Source of the DNA: Tetradesmus obliquus
Taxonomy: Eukaryota; Chlorophyta; Chlorophyceae; Sphaeropleales; Scenedesmaceae
Assembly (NCBI GenBank): GCA_030272155.1
Contig: CP126203.1
Coordinates: 744,001 to 808,000 of the forward strand
DNA: 64,000 nt
Direction: 5' to 3'
Below are positions 42,514 to 54,200 of this stretch, piece after piece. Below the pieces are notes generated by a model. It was not told the origin of the DNA and made no database searches. It worked only from the letters and a program-made list of their open reading frames with translations. Position 1 is the stretch's first letter. Each line of letters begins with the position of its first letter. The position numbers were made by a program, and so were the translations under genes.

Positions 42514-44166
42514 TTGAGGGCTCAGGGACTTGGCTCCACTGAAGATGATAGACAGGCTGCTCCAGAAGGCTAAGCCAACTGCCAGCAGCTTGGGCCGGTC
42601 CACCTGGCAGCAGCAGCAGCAGCAGCAGTTGAGGATTCAGGGACTTGGCTCCACTGGAGATGATGGAGGGGCTGCTCCAGAGGGCTAAGCCAACTGCCAG
42701 TAGCTTAGGGCGGTTCACCTGGCGGCAGCAGCAGCAGCAGAAGTGGGGCTTTCAGCAAATTGAATCACTAGAAGGTATGGACAGGCTGCTCCACAGGGCT
42801 AAGCCAACTGCCAGCAGCTTTGGGCGGTCCACCTGGCAGCAGCAGCAGCAGCAGCAGAAGCAGCAGCAGAAGCAGCAGCAGGAGCAGCAGAAGCAGCAGC
42901 AGCAGCAGCAGCAGCGGCAGCAGTTGTGCATTCAGAATTTCAGATCATCACGTGTCGTCACCCACATTGTCAGCCTGCAGCCTTACAGGACCAGCGCCAG
43001 CATACAGGTAGCTGTAGCCAGATGACACTGCATGCAATCAAAACAAGAACGTAACCCTACACATCGATCACCTTGTCAGCCAGCAGCCCCACAGGAACCA
43101 ACGCCAGTGCATACAGGTAGCTGTAGCCCGACGTCAGCAGCGCCCCTTGGAAATCCGACAGCCCTAACTCCGGACTGATCATCGGCAGCAGCGCCGGCAG
43201 CGCAAACCCACTCGTGGCTTGATGCACATAACTGAGGCCCAGCACAAACAGCGGCCAGAGCTTTGTGCTGTCGGCAGCAGTAGGGAGTGCCGGTGCTGCT
43301 GCTGGGGCTGCTGCTGCTGCTGCTGCAGGTGGTGAGGCAACCAGGGCTTGTTGTGCTGCTGGGCTGTCTGCTGCTGCCCCCATGGAAGCTGCCTCGGCAA
43401 ATGCTTCAAGCTCTAAGGTGTGAGCGACAGCAATAGGACCAGCACCAGCAGCAGCAGCAGGCTCCACTGCAGCAGCAGCAGCAGCAGCAGCAGCAGGTGC
43501 TGGCACTGGCTGCTGCACTGAAGGTGCCAGCGGTGCAGCAACTGTTGGAGCTGCAGGTGCCGCAGCTGCTGCTGCTGCTGCTCTAGCCGCTGGCAGCACG
43601 GATGTCGCTGCATCCAGAGCTGCTGCTGCTGCATCTGCTGCTGCTGCTACAACAGGCGCCGCGGGCCCCGCAACCTCGGCTGCTTTCTCTGCTGCCCGCT
43701 GCGCTGCGGCAGCGGATGCTACTGCCTGTGCAGTTGCTGCTGCTGCCAGCGCTGCTGCCTCTGCCGCCTGTGCAGCAGCAGAGACTTCTGCTGCGACAGC
43801 CGGACTGCGCGCCTCTGCTGCTGCTGCTGCTGCCTCGGCGTCACTGGCGCTGCCGCTGCTGTGCACGACAGCAGACAAGTCCTGCTCTAGCTGCTCCAGC
43901 TTATGCAGTACATCTGTCAGCTGCTGTGTTGCTTCCTCCCCTAACTCGAGCACCTCTACCACATGTGCCAGCTCTGCTAGCTTCTTTTCTGTTGCCACTT
44001 GCAGCTCAGACAGTGCAACTAAATCTGTGCTAGTCAAAGATCCTGACAAGCTGCCGCTGCTGCTGCTACGCTTGATGCCGCCGCTGCCTCCCACTGCTGC
44101 TGCAGTGTCGGGGGCAGCTGCTGTGGCCTCAAGCTGCTGCTGCAGCACTGCGGCATCTGCCAGTTC

Positions 44167-44202
<36 letters not shown>

Positions 44203-44306
44203 CTCCAGTGACTGGATGCGTGCTGCTCTGCTGATGACGTCATACATGCTTGTCATGCCATCTAGCTCATCCTCATCTACGCTCAGGATGCTGAAGTCTA
44301 GTGGCT

Positions 44307-44346
<40 letters not shown>

Positions 44347-44431
44347 TGGGCTCTCGTCTAGCAATGCACTGCTGCCGCTGCCTCCAAGCTGATTGCTAGG
44401 CAGCGGTGGCAGCAACAGCGTTGTGCTGCTT

Positions 44432-44474
<43 letters not shown>

Positions 44475-45342
44475 CATCTGCTGCTGGGGAGGCTGTAGGA
44501 GGTGATGCTGATGCTGATGGTATCAATGGTGATGCTTCTGCTGCTGTAAGTGCTTCAGCTGCCTGTTGCAGGTCACTGCTGCTGCTGCTGCTGGTGAGGA
44601 GCAAGGGCGCTGCCACTGCTGCACCACCATCTGGTGCTGCTGCTGCTGCTTGTGTAATGCTACTGCTGGTGGCTGCGGTGCTGCTGCTGCTGCTGCTACT
44701 GCTATCTAGCACTGACGGTGCACCATCGATGCTGCTTGATGCACTGCCAGTGCCGGATGGTTCAGCGAGGACCCCCGTGCTGCTGCTGCCCCTGCTGCTG
44801 CACGAGCATGATGTTCCTGCAAGCTTGCTTCTGCTGCTGCTGTCTCTGCTGCTTGCACTGCTGCTTAGGCTTGCTCTGCTGCTGGTACTCCTGCCGCTGC
44901 TACTGCTTAATGCTGCTGACTTGTGGCTACTGTTGCCTGGTGCTGGCTGTAGTGCAGCTGAGCTGGCAGAGGCACAAAGCAAAACAGCGCTGCATGCTGG
45001 CCCTGGTTTGCAGGGGCTGAGTGCTCGGGCTCGGAGCAAGCTGCTGCTGTGTATCACATGCCCCTGCCAGCCTGGCCTATGCTGCTGATGCCTGTGGCTA
45101 CGCGACCCGCTGAGCGCGGGCTGCATGCTTCGGCAGCAACTTTGAAGTGCACCTGAAGCTTCCAGGTTGTTAGGCAAGCCTGCATGCATGCAGCTGAGCT
45201 GTGAGTGATAAGAAGCACAACGAGTACATGGTACCGAGCACCCCAACACATGATCGCTGCCACTAAGCCATAAGTGGCAGCAACAAGTTTCGAGCAGTGT
45301 ATAAACCGCGCACCGAGGTGAATGCGCCTTCCTGCGCTCCAT
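37864..45342 (-). CDS. major facilitator superfamily transporter with long low-complexity N-terminus
   Basis: Five exons join in phase: 45342-43072, 42229-41970, 41713-40647, 39255-39066 and 38053-37864, giving up to 1325 residues. The first 100 or so residues are Arg/Ser/Ala-rich (plastid-leader-like). About 550 residues of Ser/Ala/Gln runs with acidic and coiled patches follow. The transporter starts at KLWPLFVLGLSYVHQATSGF. The MFS loop 2-3 motif reads GLLADKVDRPKLLAVG and is split by intron 1 after ADK. Further helices include FGELLIVRTGFAIAQAAQN, FTWIGIPGFAIALLMLLTV, and PVGGILGGVGGGLIADWLS in the second half. A poly-Ala insert lies in the central loop, and a Gln run ends the protein. 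The helix pattern recalls spinster-like (SPNS) carriers; the substrate is unknown. Alternative start codons lie at 45189 and 45126. Four of the five exons have ghost copies. Confidence 0.8.
38100..38180 (-). repeat. MFS exon-5 head ghost
   Basis: CCGCCAGCTTGGCAACTGCC and the following CCGCCGATGAAGTTCCTGCA repeat the exon-5 start and its acceptor (true copy about 38010-38060). A (CAG)n tract separates the two. Confidence 0.88.
38245..38960 (-). repeat. MFS exon-4 tail ghosts (four)
   Basis: Copies near 38876-38960, 38640-38770, 38407-38530 and 38247-38290 repeat the exon-4 end (APGAIMIRSVAPQELGSTAS region) with donor-like CTCACCT on the plus strand. Length and identity differ; the 38247 copy is the most decayed. 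All lie downstream of the true donor (39065) in transcript order. Confidence 0.88.
39165..39690 (-). repeat. 139-bp tandem array of MFS exon-4 heads
   Basis: A 139-bp unit (CGCGCCTGCGGCAGAGAGG recurs at 39251, 39390 and 39529) is repeated almost without change in three full copies and one partial. Each copy holds a GCCGCAG acceptor and about 35 codons of exon 4 (SLLAAPFVAQSLLADSPGG). The first copy continues into the true exon 4. The period is 3n+1, yet no frame on the minus strand contains a stop. Confidence 0.92.
39785..40045 (-). repeat. older MFS exon-4 head ghosts (two)
   Basis: Copies at about 39785-39860 and 39965-40043 repeat the acceptor and start of exon 4 (GASLLAAPFVAQSLLA and GASLLAAPSVAAVAAG). 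They are more diverged than the 139-bp array and lie farther upstream in transcript order. Confidence 0.85.
40270..40520 (-). repeat. MFS exon-3 tail ghosts (two)
   Basis: GTCAGCCAGTAGCGGCCGCC and its flank recur at about 40415-40500, and GTCAGCCAGTAGCGGCCCCC at about 40277-40312. They copy the end of exon 3 (LSVVGGRYWLTA) with a donor. The true copy ends at 40647. Confidence 0.9.
42286..42850 (-). repeat. five MFS exon-2 head ghosts in tandem
   Basis: CACCTGG acceptor signals with about 25 codons of exon 2 (DRPKLLAVGLALWSSLSI) recur with their T at 42345, 42484, 42605, 42720 and 42834; the true one is at 42231. Spacings are 114, 139, 121, 115 and 114 bp. Copies are separated by (CAG)n on the plus strand, which reads (CTG)n just before each acceptor in the transcript. 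Confidence 0.92.
42963..43020 (-). repeat. MFS exon-1 tail ghost
   Basis: AGCATACAGGTAGCTGTAGC and neighbours repeat the exon-1 end (true copy 43073-43130, the SGYSYLYALALVPVG region). It lies downstream of the true donor in transcript order. Confidence 0.75.
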
Positions 45343-48108
45343 CAAACGTGGCACTCACAAGTGAAGGGCTGCACTGCAAGATCGCACTATGTAATATTAT
45401 ACCTCAACCAAAATCATACCCTCTGCCTCGATTTCCCCAAAACACGGCGGAAGTATGTTGGGGCAAGTGTGTGGGAGCAGCAGTTTTGCAGGTTGCGAGA
45501 CTTATCCTGCTTGCTTATGCGCAGAAAACAATCCTTGCAAGTTGTAGTTTGCTGTTTCCGCCCGTGACATCCGCGACATAACAGAGCCAGCCCTGGGTGT
45601 TGACCGTGCATGTTAGCAGTGGCCCTTCAGGGCCTGGCCCTTGGAGCCTGGCCCTGGGTGTTGTGCAAGGGTAAATACCAAAACACGTTCTGTTCAGGGT
45701 GTCATTCAAGGGTTGACTAAGCCACACTTCCTTTTCTTTACAAGCCACAACTGCAAGACTTTGGACAAGCTGCACGTCATCACGACAGCAGCAACATCTG
45801 CGTCACGCCGATGCAGTGCAAACTCATCCCCGAGCAAACTGGATTGGGCAGCAGCACCCGACAAGCAAGCCAGTAAAGCCGACTGCCGTCTGTGTTTGCC
45901 ATGGCAAACTGACATCCTGCAACCGTGTCACACGCTGTCGACTGTTTGTCAAGAGAGAACTGTGCCCCGGCAGCAACCCCCAAAACCCTACATATTGCCA
46001 CATGCTGGCACCATACTATGACAGTACACTGTGTCCTGCACCTGCACCTGCACACACAGCACGCACAGACATGCCTCCCCTGCATGTATGCAGTGCTGCT
46101 GGAGCAGCAGATACTGCCACGGAAACCCCCTTTGGCACATGCTGCCTACGCCTAACCACTGGTTAGGCATGGATCGTACCACCGGTGGCACCAACCGGAA
46201 GAAGAGTCAGTATCTGAGAGCTGGCAACACAAGGCACCAGCTGCTCATGCAACACCGCGGTATCATCACTGCTAGTGTCGAAAGAAGTGAACCGGACAGA
46301 CCTTGAAAGCTATGTGCCTGACGCACAACTGCTGTCAAAACTATGGCTCCATGAATCAAGTGCCCAAGCAAGCGTCAACCCTTCAAGCTTCTATGGAACA
46401 ACAGCAACTGTGCTGCGCTGTAAAGTGGGGACTAGAACGCTGGTGGCATGATGCAAGCAAAACCACAGCGGGAACAAGCAAAAACAACTGCCACAAACAA
46501 AAAATCTGAGGCGACCTCAAGGCGAAAAGCGGCAGAAATCACAGCCAAGTGGTGTGCACTCACACAGGCTTTGCACACCTGTGCTCTGCAGCATAAGGGC
46601 AGCAGCACAAGCAAAACATTGAAAGCAGGCAAGCCTGCCGCATGCAGATCAGCAACCAGCCTGTCAAACAGGGATCACAGTGCAAACTAGTCAAAATGAA
46701 TTGCTGCCTCAGTGGACAGCTCAGCCAGCCAACGCCAACGCCAACGCCAACAAAGTGCCTTTCTGATAAGGGTTTTTCCTTACGGAAGCAGCTGCTTGTA
46801 TCACAAACACCAGGCCTGAGAACACATCCTCTACCTGCAGGCAGCAGCGCCTGCCGCTAAAACTCATGAACATGGGTGGGTGGATGTCACAAAGCCGCCC
46901 TGCACGAAACTGCATATGGACGGCAGAGGATAAATGTACCTGAATATGCCGGATTGTGATCACTGCGGAACGTTCACCAGTTGCATCCACACAGTGGAAT
47001 GATCGCTAGCAGTACCATGCTCGTGCACAGGCTTCAGCAACGGTACCCTCTTGAAACAAGCCCTGTCCAACTTTTTGACGTGGAGCGGCCTTTTGAGACC
47101 AGCTCTGTCAAACTCAAAACAACAGTGCTCGCACAGCAAGCAAATAGAAAAGCACACACTCACCATCGCGTGTGCGAAGAACCAGCAGCAAGCTGGCAAC
47201 AAAACAGGTGAGTTGAGTAACACCTGCTGACTCACAAACACTGTGATTTTTCATGCACAACGCATGCCACTAGCATGCATGCTGTAGTGCACCACACTGC
47301 ACGCACTCCCAACCATCTACAGCCATCCTGGCTGTGGCTGTTGGCATGTAACAACTACAGCCAGCAGAAAGTCAAATCCACTCCAACAGCTGCCTTCCTG
47401 CAAGTGAGGACGGCAGCGGCGGTCAAACGTTTGACTGACCGTTTGACCAGGAACAGTGCTTGCACAGCAAGCACTCACATAGCCAAGGGGCCACTTTGCC
47501 ACTGGCAGGGCACGTTGAGTGTTACTGTTTGTGCAAAATTGACCCCCAACTGCACAGCAAGTCAGCAGCAAGCTGATTGAAAGCGCCTGCACAGCAGGTG
47601 CATTGTGTTGTTGCTGCACGTCGCGGACTGAAACACAAATCGCCCCTCTTGCGACGTCACAACACTGTCGACGGCACACGCCCACATTCATCAGATTCTC
47701 TGCACAACCAACACAGGAAAAGCATGGATGCTACAAACGAGCAACGCTGAACTGCTTGACGGGCAAGCACCAGCAGACGCAACGAGCATGTGCTTTCCTC
47801 ATTCTCAAAGTACCAGACATCAACACATTGCACTTCCAGATTGTCCTGCCATTTTTCTGTCTTAGCTGAAACAGCACCTCAAAACTCAACACGCTCGCAA
47901 CACAACTTTTCCCCTATGCATCACGACTTTAGGAGGCATGCAGGTTGGCGCAGGCTGTCCTTTCAACAACAACGCGCCTGTGTACGCTGGCAACCAGAGA
48001 AAGCATCCACGGTGTCCAAACATCCCTCATACAGGGTACCACATACATCTGCACATGTTGACGCCCCGCGTGTGTATGTCCTGCAGCAGCTGTAAGCATG
48101 TTAAAGGC
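45343..48108. other. spacer without a recognised gene
   Basis: No gene was recognised. CCAACG is repeated about four times near 46729, and TTTGACC/GGTCAAA elements cluster near 47418-47450. The first few hundred bases should include the MFS promoter. Confidence 0.45.
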
Positions 48109-49431
48109 TCAAGGCTGAGCCATCAGCAGCCGTCGACTGTTATAATGCAGCCGCCGGCCCCTCACATCCTCTGGATCTTCTTTCTGCATGTCATCCTGAT
48201 CATCCTGATCATCCTGATCATGTTGATCATGATGATCATGTCCTGCAGCTGCTGCTGCTCCCTTGCCAGCATGTGATGCTGATAGCGCCTTCAGGCTTGC
48301 AGCAGGGTTGGAAGCCATGTTCGCTGCAAGCAGCGCAACCTGTGATGAGCAGCAATTTCCACAGGCGCAGCATTTACAGCAGCGGGCGAACATCAGCAGT
48401 AAACCACAGCAGCAGAGATATGTGGCAGGGATCTTTTTGTGGTGGGAAGAGGCAGAGCCCTACAGCAGCTTCCTGCAAGCCGAGCTGCATGTGCTGCTGC
48501 GCGCCTGATCACCACTGGGTTGGCGCTCTGCTAACGGGAGCGCTGCTGCTGATGGTTTTGATGTTCTGCCAAGGGTGTTCTGCTGCTGCTGGGGTGGATG
48601 TGCTGCTGTCTCAGCTTGTCATCATTGGGGTTGATGGCTGACTTGTGCATGGCCTTTGCACTGTTCAGCACACCCACTGCTGCGGCCTGCTACACTAGCA
48701 GTGCACTGCAGCAGCTTCCTGCAGGCCGTCCAGTGTCTGCTGCTGCTCACCTTGTCATCACTGCTGACCAGGTTTGACCGCAGTATGGCCGCACTGCTGT
48801 CTCACCTTATCATCATTGGGGTTGATGGCTGACTTGCGCATCGCCTTGGCACTGTCCAGCACACCCACTGCTGCCAGCTGCTGCTGCTTCGCAAGCTCGC
48901 TGTCCAGCTCATTGTGCTGTGACTCAGCTCCGTGGTGCGCGCCTGCACAGTAAACGCAACAGGTGCGGTCAAACGGCGGTCAAAACATGGCGGTCAAACA
49001 CGGCAGTGCAAAGCAGTGGCAGTGGCAAGAAGTGCTTGCAGCTGATCAGGTAGGTGTTCAAGCAGCACAGCTTTTCCTTCTCTACTATCAAATGTCTGAG
49101 GCGTGCTGAGTTGTGTAGCTTGCCTCATCTTCAGCGGAGTTGTGGGTGCTGCAATCGGCTTATCATCAGTGCAGTTTTTTTGGTTGTGCAGCTGCAGGTC
49201 CTTGCTGAGCTTCAGACCACAGGTGCATATGCACTACACTGATGGCCTGAAAGGACTAGGCAGATCAAAGCACACAAATTATAGAAGATAGTTTAAGCTC
49301 ATTGAGCTGTCAACAATGACCTTGCGCCTCTTATTGCTGCTGCACTCACTTGCCAGGCTGGCACAGGCCAACAACGCCACAAGGAACAGTCTCCACGCCG
49401 TAGCTCCTGATGCGAAACCTTTCGATGCCAT
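48109..49431 (-). CDS. small secreted or lumenal protein with His/Asp-rich segment
   Basis: Three exons join in phase: 49431-49350, 48942-48806 and 48339-48109, giving 149 residues. The family is not recognised. Residues 1-27 are a clear signal peptide (MASKGF..., then WRLFLVALLACASLA). The next part is charged and helical (ESQHNELDSELAKQQQ, LDSAKAMRKSAINPNDDK). A segment near residue 110 alternates His, Asp and Gln (HDHHDQHDQDDQDDQDD), encoded by tandem GATCAT/GATCAG-like hexamers. The tail is basic (RGRRLHYNSRRLL). The His/Asp block could bind metal ions, but that is inference. The exon-1 donor is GCAA|GTGAGT, as in the 63680 gene. A tail ghost of exon 2 lies at 48616-48692. The chain rests on matching phases and the clean signal peptide. 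Confidence 0.65.
48616..48692 (-). repeat. tail ghost of the secreted-protein exon 2
   Basis: TCATCATTGGGGTTGATGGC and the following GACTTGTGCATGGCCTTTGC repeat the exon-2 end (true copy 48807-48875). The donor-like CTCAGCTT (plus strand) differs from the true CTCACCTT, so this copy's GT is mutated. Confidence 0.88.
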
Positions 49432-52400
49432 ATGACTGCCTTTTATGCCTCCAGTGGACTTGGTTTGATTTTGCTGCCCAGATCTAGCGTCTTCTTGCAC
49501 GTCGATGTGTACACGTCGCCGAGACGGACGCTGCTGTGGTAACACAGGTGACAGAAGCTCACTCAAAGATGGTTACAACTTGTTTGGTTTCACTCGGTTC
49601 AAGCGGTGCGGGATGAGCACCCGGTGTTGCGGCGACACAATCTTTCCCGAGGCGAACAGCCACCTCTGAATGAGTCTCCGGCCCCTCACTACAAGCTTTC
49701 AAGAAAAGGATTTTTAACACAAGTATGACAATAAATGCCCTAAAATAGCTGTCACGCCGCGGTTACGCGGTGGTTTAAGGACATTGTCGGACACCGGCTG
49801 AAATAGCGCTGCATCCACGCCCAGGTCGCACATGACTTGCAGCTACATTTGAATACCGAAATTACTGTAGCTGTTTCCTTCTTTACTCACGAGATCGTCG
49901 TTACCTCCATCGCTCAGTCTGACCTGCTAGCCTGGCAAGTGCTGCCGCTGCTACCCTGCTTGGTTTGCCGGTCACCACTCTCGGCCATTCTTTGAAAGGG
50001 AATTCCCGGCTTCCAAACTAGTTCATTTTCCATGTCTTCTGACCCAACCCAACACCAGCGCTGCTTATGCCACGTGTTTTGCAGCTGTCGCATCTTGCCA
50101 GGCCAGACAAACAACATGCAGCAGCTGCAGCTGCTGACCCTGTCCCTCCAGAGCCTGGTTGTCACAGCAGATGTTCAGCCAGACACATTGTGAAGCGCAA
50201 GTCGCATAAACTTTACATACTAATATCCATTGCACCACTGTCCGCGCCAACTGGAGCTGCTGAGCAAAACGCCAATGCCATCAAAACGTGCACGCAGCAC
50301 ACAGCCCGCCTGGAAGCAGCAACAGATACTTTCATTTCACCGCGCCGCAAACAACACAAGGGAATGATCGGATCAAGGTGGAAGGTGTGCACCCGCAGCA
50401 AGGCTGCAGCAGGGCTCTGAGGACTCCAAGGGGCAGGAGTCCAAAGCAAACCATGCAGCTACTGTACACCGTGGTGAAAGCTGCTGCTGCAGGCCCGCAG
50501 CAGGCGACAATGATAGAGTGTGTCGGTGTGCAGGCATCAGTTTTGACAACAACACGTGTAAAACTTTGTGATGACGGAAAGAATGATGCGTGAATTAGCC
50601 GGATCCACCATAAGAGATGACTCATCAGAGCTACTGCTCAGCAGGCTGCCTGTAGGCTGCAATCAGCAGCTCGTGCAGCAGCTCTGCGGCAGGTGTGCCA
50701 AACTGCATGCCAGACTTACGTCACAGCAATGCAAGCTGCTGCTGCTGCTGCTCATATAGCTGTGTGATGCCAGGTACTGATCTCCTGCCACGTGCATGCA
50801 GCGGCGTGCCCCAAACATTGTAAAGGCACATCCAGCAGCTGCCAAAGTAACTCGCAAAACATCGCTGCCTCAAATCATGCAGTAGCAAGCAAGAAAGTGC
50901 CACTACACCACGTGCACACGGTTGGCAACAGCAGCCAAAGACGCAGCCGCACATAGCAAGTGCTGCTGCATGCACATCGTGTTGTGCGCAGTCGGCAGGC
51001 TTGCAACATGTGAGCCACCACAGCCGGGATAATGCTGCTGTGCATGCACAGTAGGTGCTATAACGATTCAGAGCCCACTGCCTGCTGCTGCTGCTGCTGC
51101 TGCTGCAGCACCTGCTGATCCTGAGAGCTTATGTGCACGTTGCAAAAGCTGATGCATGCAGCTGTGCCGGTGCATATGCGGCTTCGCTTGTGGTCTGCGG
51201 CGCATGCTGCTTGCAGGAAACACCAAACACCCTGTCCTGCAAGCCAAGCCTTCCTGCAGGGCCGCGCCACCTACAGCACACTGCTTGCACATGCGCAACG
51301 CAACAAGACTTTCTTTGCATCTGCTGCGACGGCAAGCAGCAGGCGTGTGTGCATGTGCGTGGTGCAGCGCCTGCAGCGGCAAGCAGCTCCGTGCTGCTCG
51401 CAGTCAAACCTGGTCAAACTAAGTCAAACCAAGAGATGTAGGCAAGATACACGCCGCCTCTGCAGTGCTGGTACGGCAAGTGAACTGCTTCAGCCGTAAC
51501 AAGTCAAGGTAAGGCAATGGCGCGCCAACCACCACTGCCACATGTGTGTGTATGTGCTAAGGAAGCTGAGAGATGAGTGCATGGAAACTTGGCAAGAAGC
51601 TCCTGCAAGCCGCCCTGATGAGATTTTTTTTAGCTCTCAGGGCAGCTGGCAGGTACCTCTTCACCAAATGGGAATCGGCAGATGCTCTCCCAAAGACAAA
51701 AGAGCATCTGCCATGATGTGATGGGTGGTGGAGATGATAGACCGCTGTGTGTGAGGTGGCAGGTCCATATCTGCACAACCGATGAAGACCCAGCCGCAAA
51801 GACCAAGCCAGAGACAGAGCTGCGCAACAGCTGCAGTCAACAATCAACAATCTAAATGCCGTACTGCCCGGATGTAACATCCGCCATTCGGCCAACCCTA
51901 CATAACCAGCTGAACTCCTTTGCAGCCTCGCCCAATCATATGTATCCCACATAGCAGCGTACACAGCAGCTCGCCCTCAGCCATGAACGTATTTCAGGGC
52001 ACCTGTCACACCAGAGCAGGCCTGGTCAAATCGGTCACAGCAGTCAAACCAGTCAAACTGGTCAACTGCGAGCAATGTGACAGCAGCGGCATGCCTGCAT
52101 ACCTACAGCAAGTAGCAACGGAGCCCAGGCAACACCGCACACGTGCAGCGTCATCATGTTGTCCTAATAGATGTCGTAATAGACTGCATCAAGCATCAAC
52201 CGACCGGCAATGCAGGACTAAAGCGCTGCTGCAGGAAGCGACAGCACAGCTGCAGAAAGACGGATCATTTTGCCGCCAACTTGGAAGTTGACCTTCCTGC
52301 AAGGCCTCGGTCAACAGGGTTGGCATGCACCATGTTAGTTTGACCCGCTGCTGCACCATCCCAGGCAAACCCCCAGGCAACAATGAAGCAACCCTAGGGC

Positions 52401-53098
52401 CTGAGGATTCCAACTTCAACATCTTAACATGCACCTGCTCCAGCTGCTGCTCTACAGCACTGTGAAGCACAGAGCACCACAAGCGCACCACACAGACACA
52501 GCCGCTGCACAAACTGACCGATTTGGTCCACTAAGACCGGCAAATGCACCCGCTGCTACCCAAAACACAGAGAGCGAGAGGTGAGAGAGGCTCAGGTAGG
52601 CTGGGTGCAAACAAACTGGTTGCGCAAACAGCACAACATAACACTTCCGGTGCAGGTGCAAGTCCAGCAAGAGCAGCGCCCCTTGCTGGCCCCACGAAAA
52701 GGCCAGCAAGCAGAAAAGGCCAGCGCGCTCAAATGACGGTGCCACTACACAAGAATGAAACAAGCCTGGCGCATGCCATACTCACGCTGTGTGCTGCTGT
52801 TGCAGCACCTGATGAGCAAACCTTGGAGCAGAGCAGGCCTCACTTCCCTGACCATACTGTACAGTGCAGTTGCAGGCAGTATGCAGCAGCCTATGGTCCC
52901 AGGATACAGTGCATCACATACCGCAACAGCAGCAGAAGTAGGAACACAGAGTGAAGCGTTCAGCAGCCTCGATCCTTCAGCTGCTGCAGCTGCAGCGGCA
53001 GCTGCGCCGAAGAAGCTGCATGCACTGCTGCTGCTGCTGCATGCACGGCTGCTGCTGCTGCTGCTGCTGCATGCACTGCTGCTGCTGCAGCATGCACA

Positions 53099-53133
<35 letters not shown>

Positions 53134-53134
53134 G
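49432..53134. other. spacer without a recognised gene
   Basis: Several 60-130-codon frames are present on both strands, none with recognisable features. GGTCAAA/GTCAAAC elements cluster at 51405-51432 and 52022-52066. Near 52990-53130, blocks of (CTG)n alternate with TGCATGCA just beyond the phosphatase stop codon. Confidence 0.45.
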
Positions 53135-53441
53135 TCATGCATCATGCGATACATGCAGCGCAGCAACAGCTTCCTGCATCTCCTCATCCACTTGCCCCAC
53201 TGCTGCTGCTGCTGCTGCTGCTGCTGCAGCAGCACTGCCAACAGATGGTGCAGGCACGCTGACTTCAGAAGTGTCCATCGGAGCATCAGCAGCACCAGCA
53301 GCAGCAGCAGTATCAGCAGCTGCAACTGCAAAGCCTACATGCCGGCCCGCAGGTCTGCTGTGTGCTGCCGCTGCATGCGTGCAGCAGTCGCAAGGCTGCT
53401 GCTGCCGCACGCAACTGTGCACAGGCGGCAAGCCCACGGGA

Positions 53442-53476
<35 letters not shown>

Positions 53477-53650
53477 GTGAAGGTGCTGTGGTGGAGAATG
53501 TGGCGGCAACAAATCCAGCGCCCCGCTGCAACCACCTGCTGCTGCTGCTGCTGGAGCAGCACCTGTAAAGCTTGGCTGCCAATGCAGATGATGCTGCTGC
53601 TGCTGCTGATCAGATCCAGCACTGCTTCTGTGCAGGCAGCTGCGCTTGAA

Positions 53651-53690
<40 letters not shown>

Positions 53691-54168
53691 AGCTCGGATG
53701 CCAGCGGTACTGCTGCAGCAGGTGCACTGCGGCTGTAGCCATGGCAAGCCACATTTTCGCTGCGCCACGCTTGAGCAATAAAGCCGGAAGGGACGCTGCA
53801 AGGGACTCCCACATCAACGTCACTGCTGCTGCTGCTCTTGCTGGTGCTGCTGATGCTTAGTGCCCTGCTGCTGCTCGACTGAGTGGCTTGGCTGCTGCTG
53901 CTGCTGCTGGCCCCGACTCGTTGACTGCTGCCCAAACCCTGCTGCTGCTGCTGCTGGTGGTGCTGCAGTGTTCTACTGCTGCTGCTGCTGCCGCTAGGGT
54001 CCTCAAAGCTGCAGCCGAACGCCGCAGCAGCTTCTGCAGACGACAAGGCAGCTGCTCTGCTGCTGCTGCTGCTGCTGCCGCTGCTGCCGGACTGAAAGCT
54101 GCCATACAATGAGCTGCCGTTTGCTAGGTGAGGTCCACATGGTAGTACACCTGATACGCCGGCACTCC

Positions 54169-54200
<32 letters not shown>

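Noticed and set aside
40552..44392. Long open frames on the strand opposite the MFS gene rich in poly-Leu, poly-Ala or poly-Cys
   Set aside because: They are antisense shadows of (GCA)n/(CAG)n codon runs, which contain no stops in any frame; exon structure and conserved motifs support only the minus strand.
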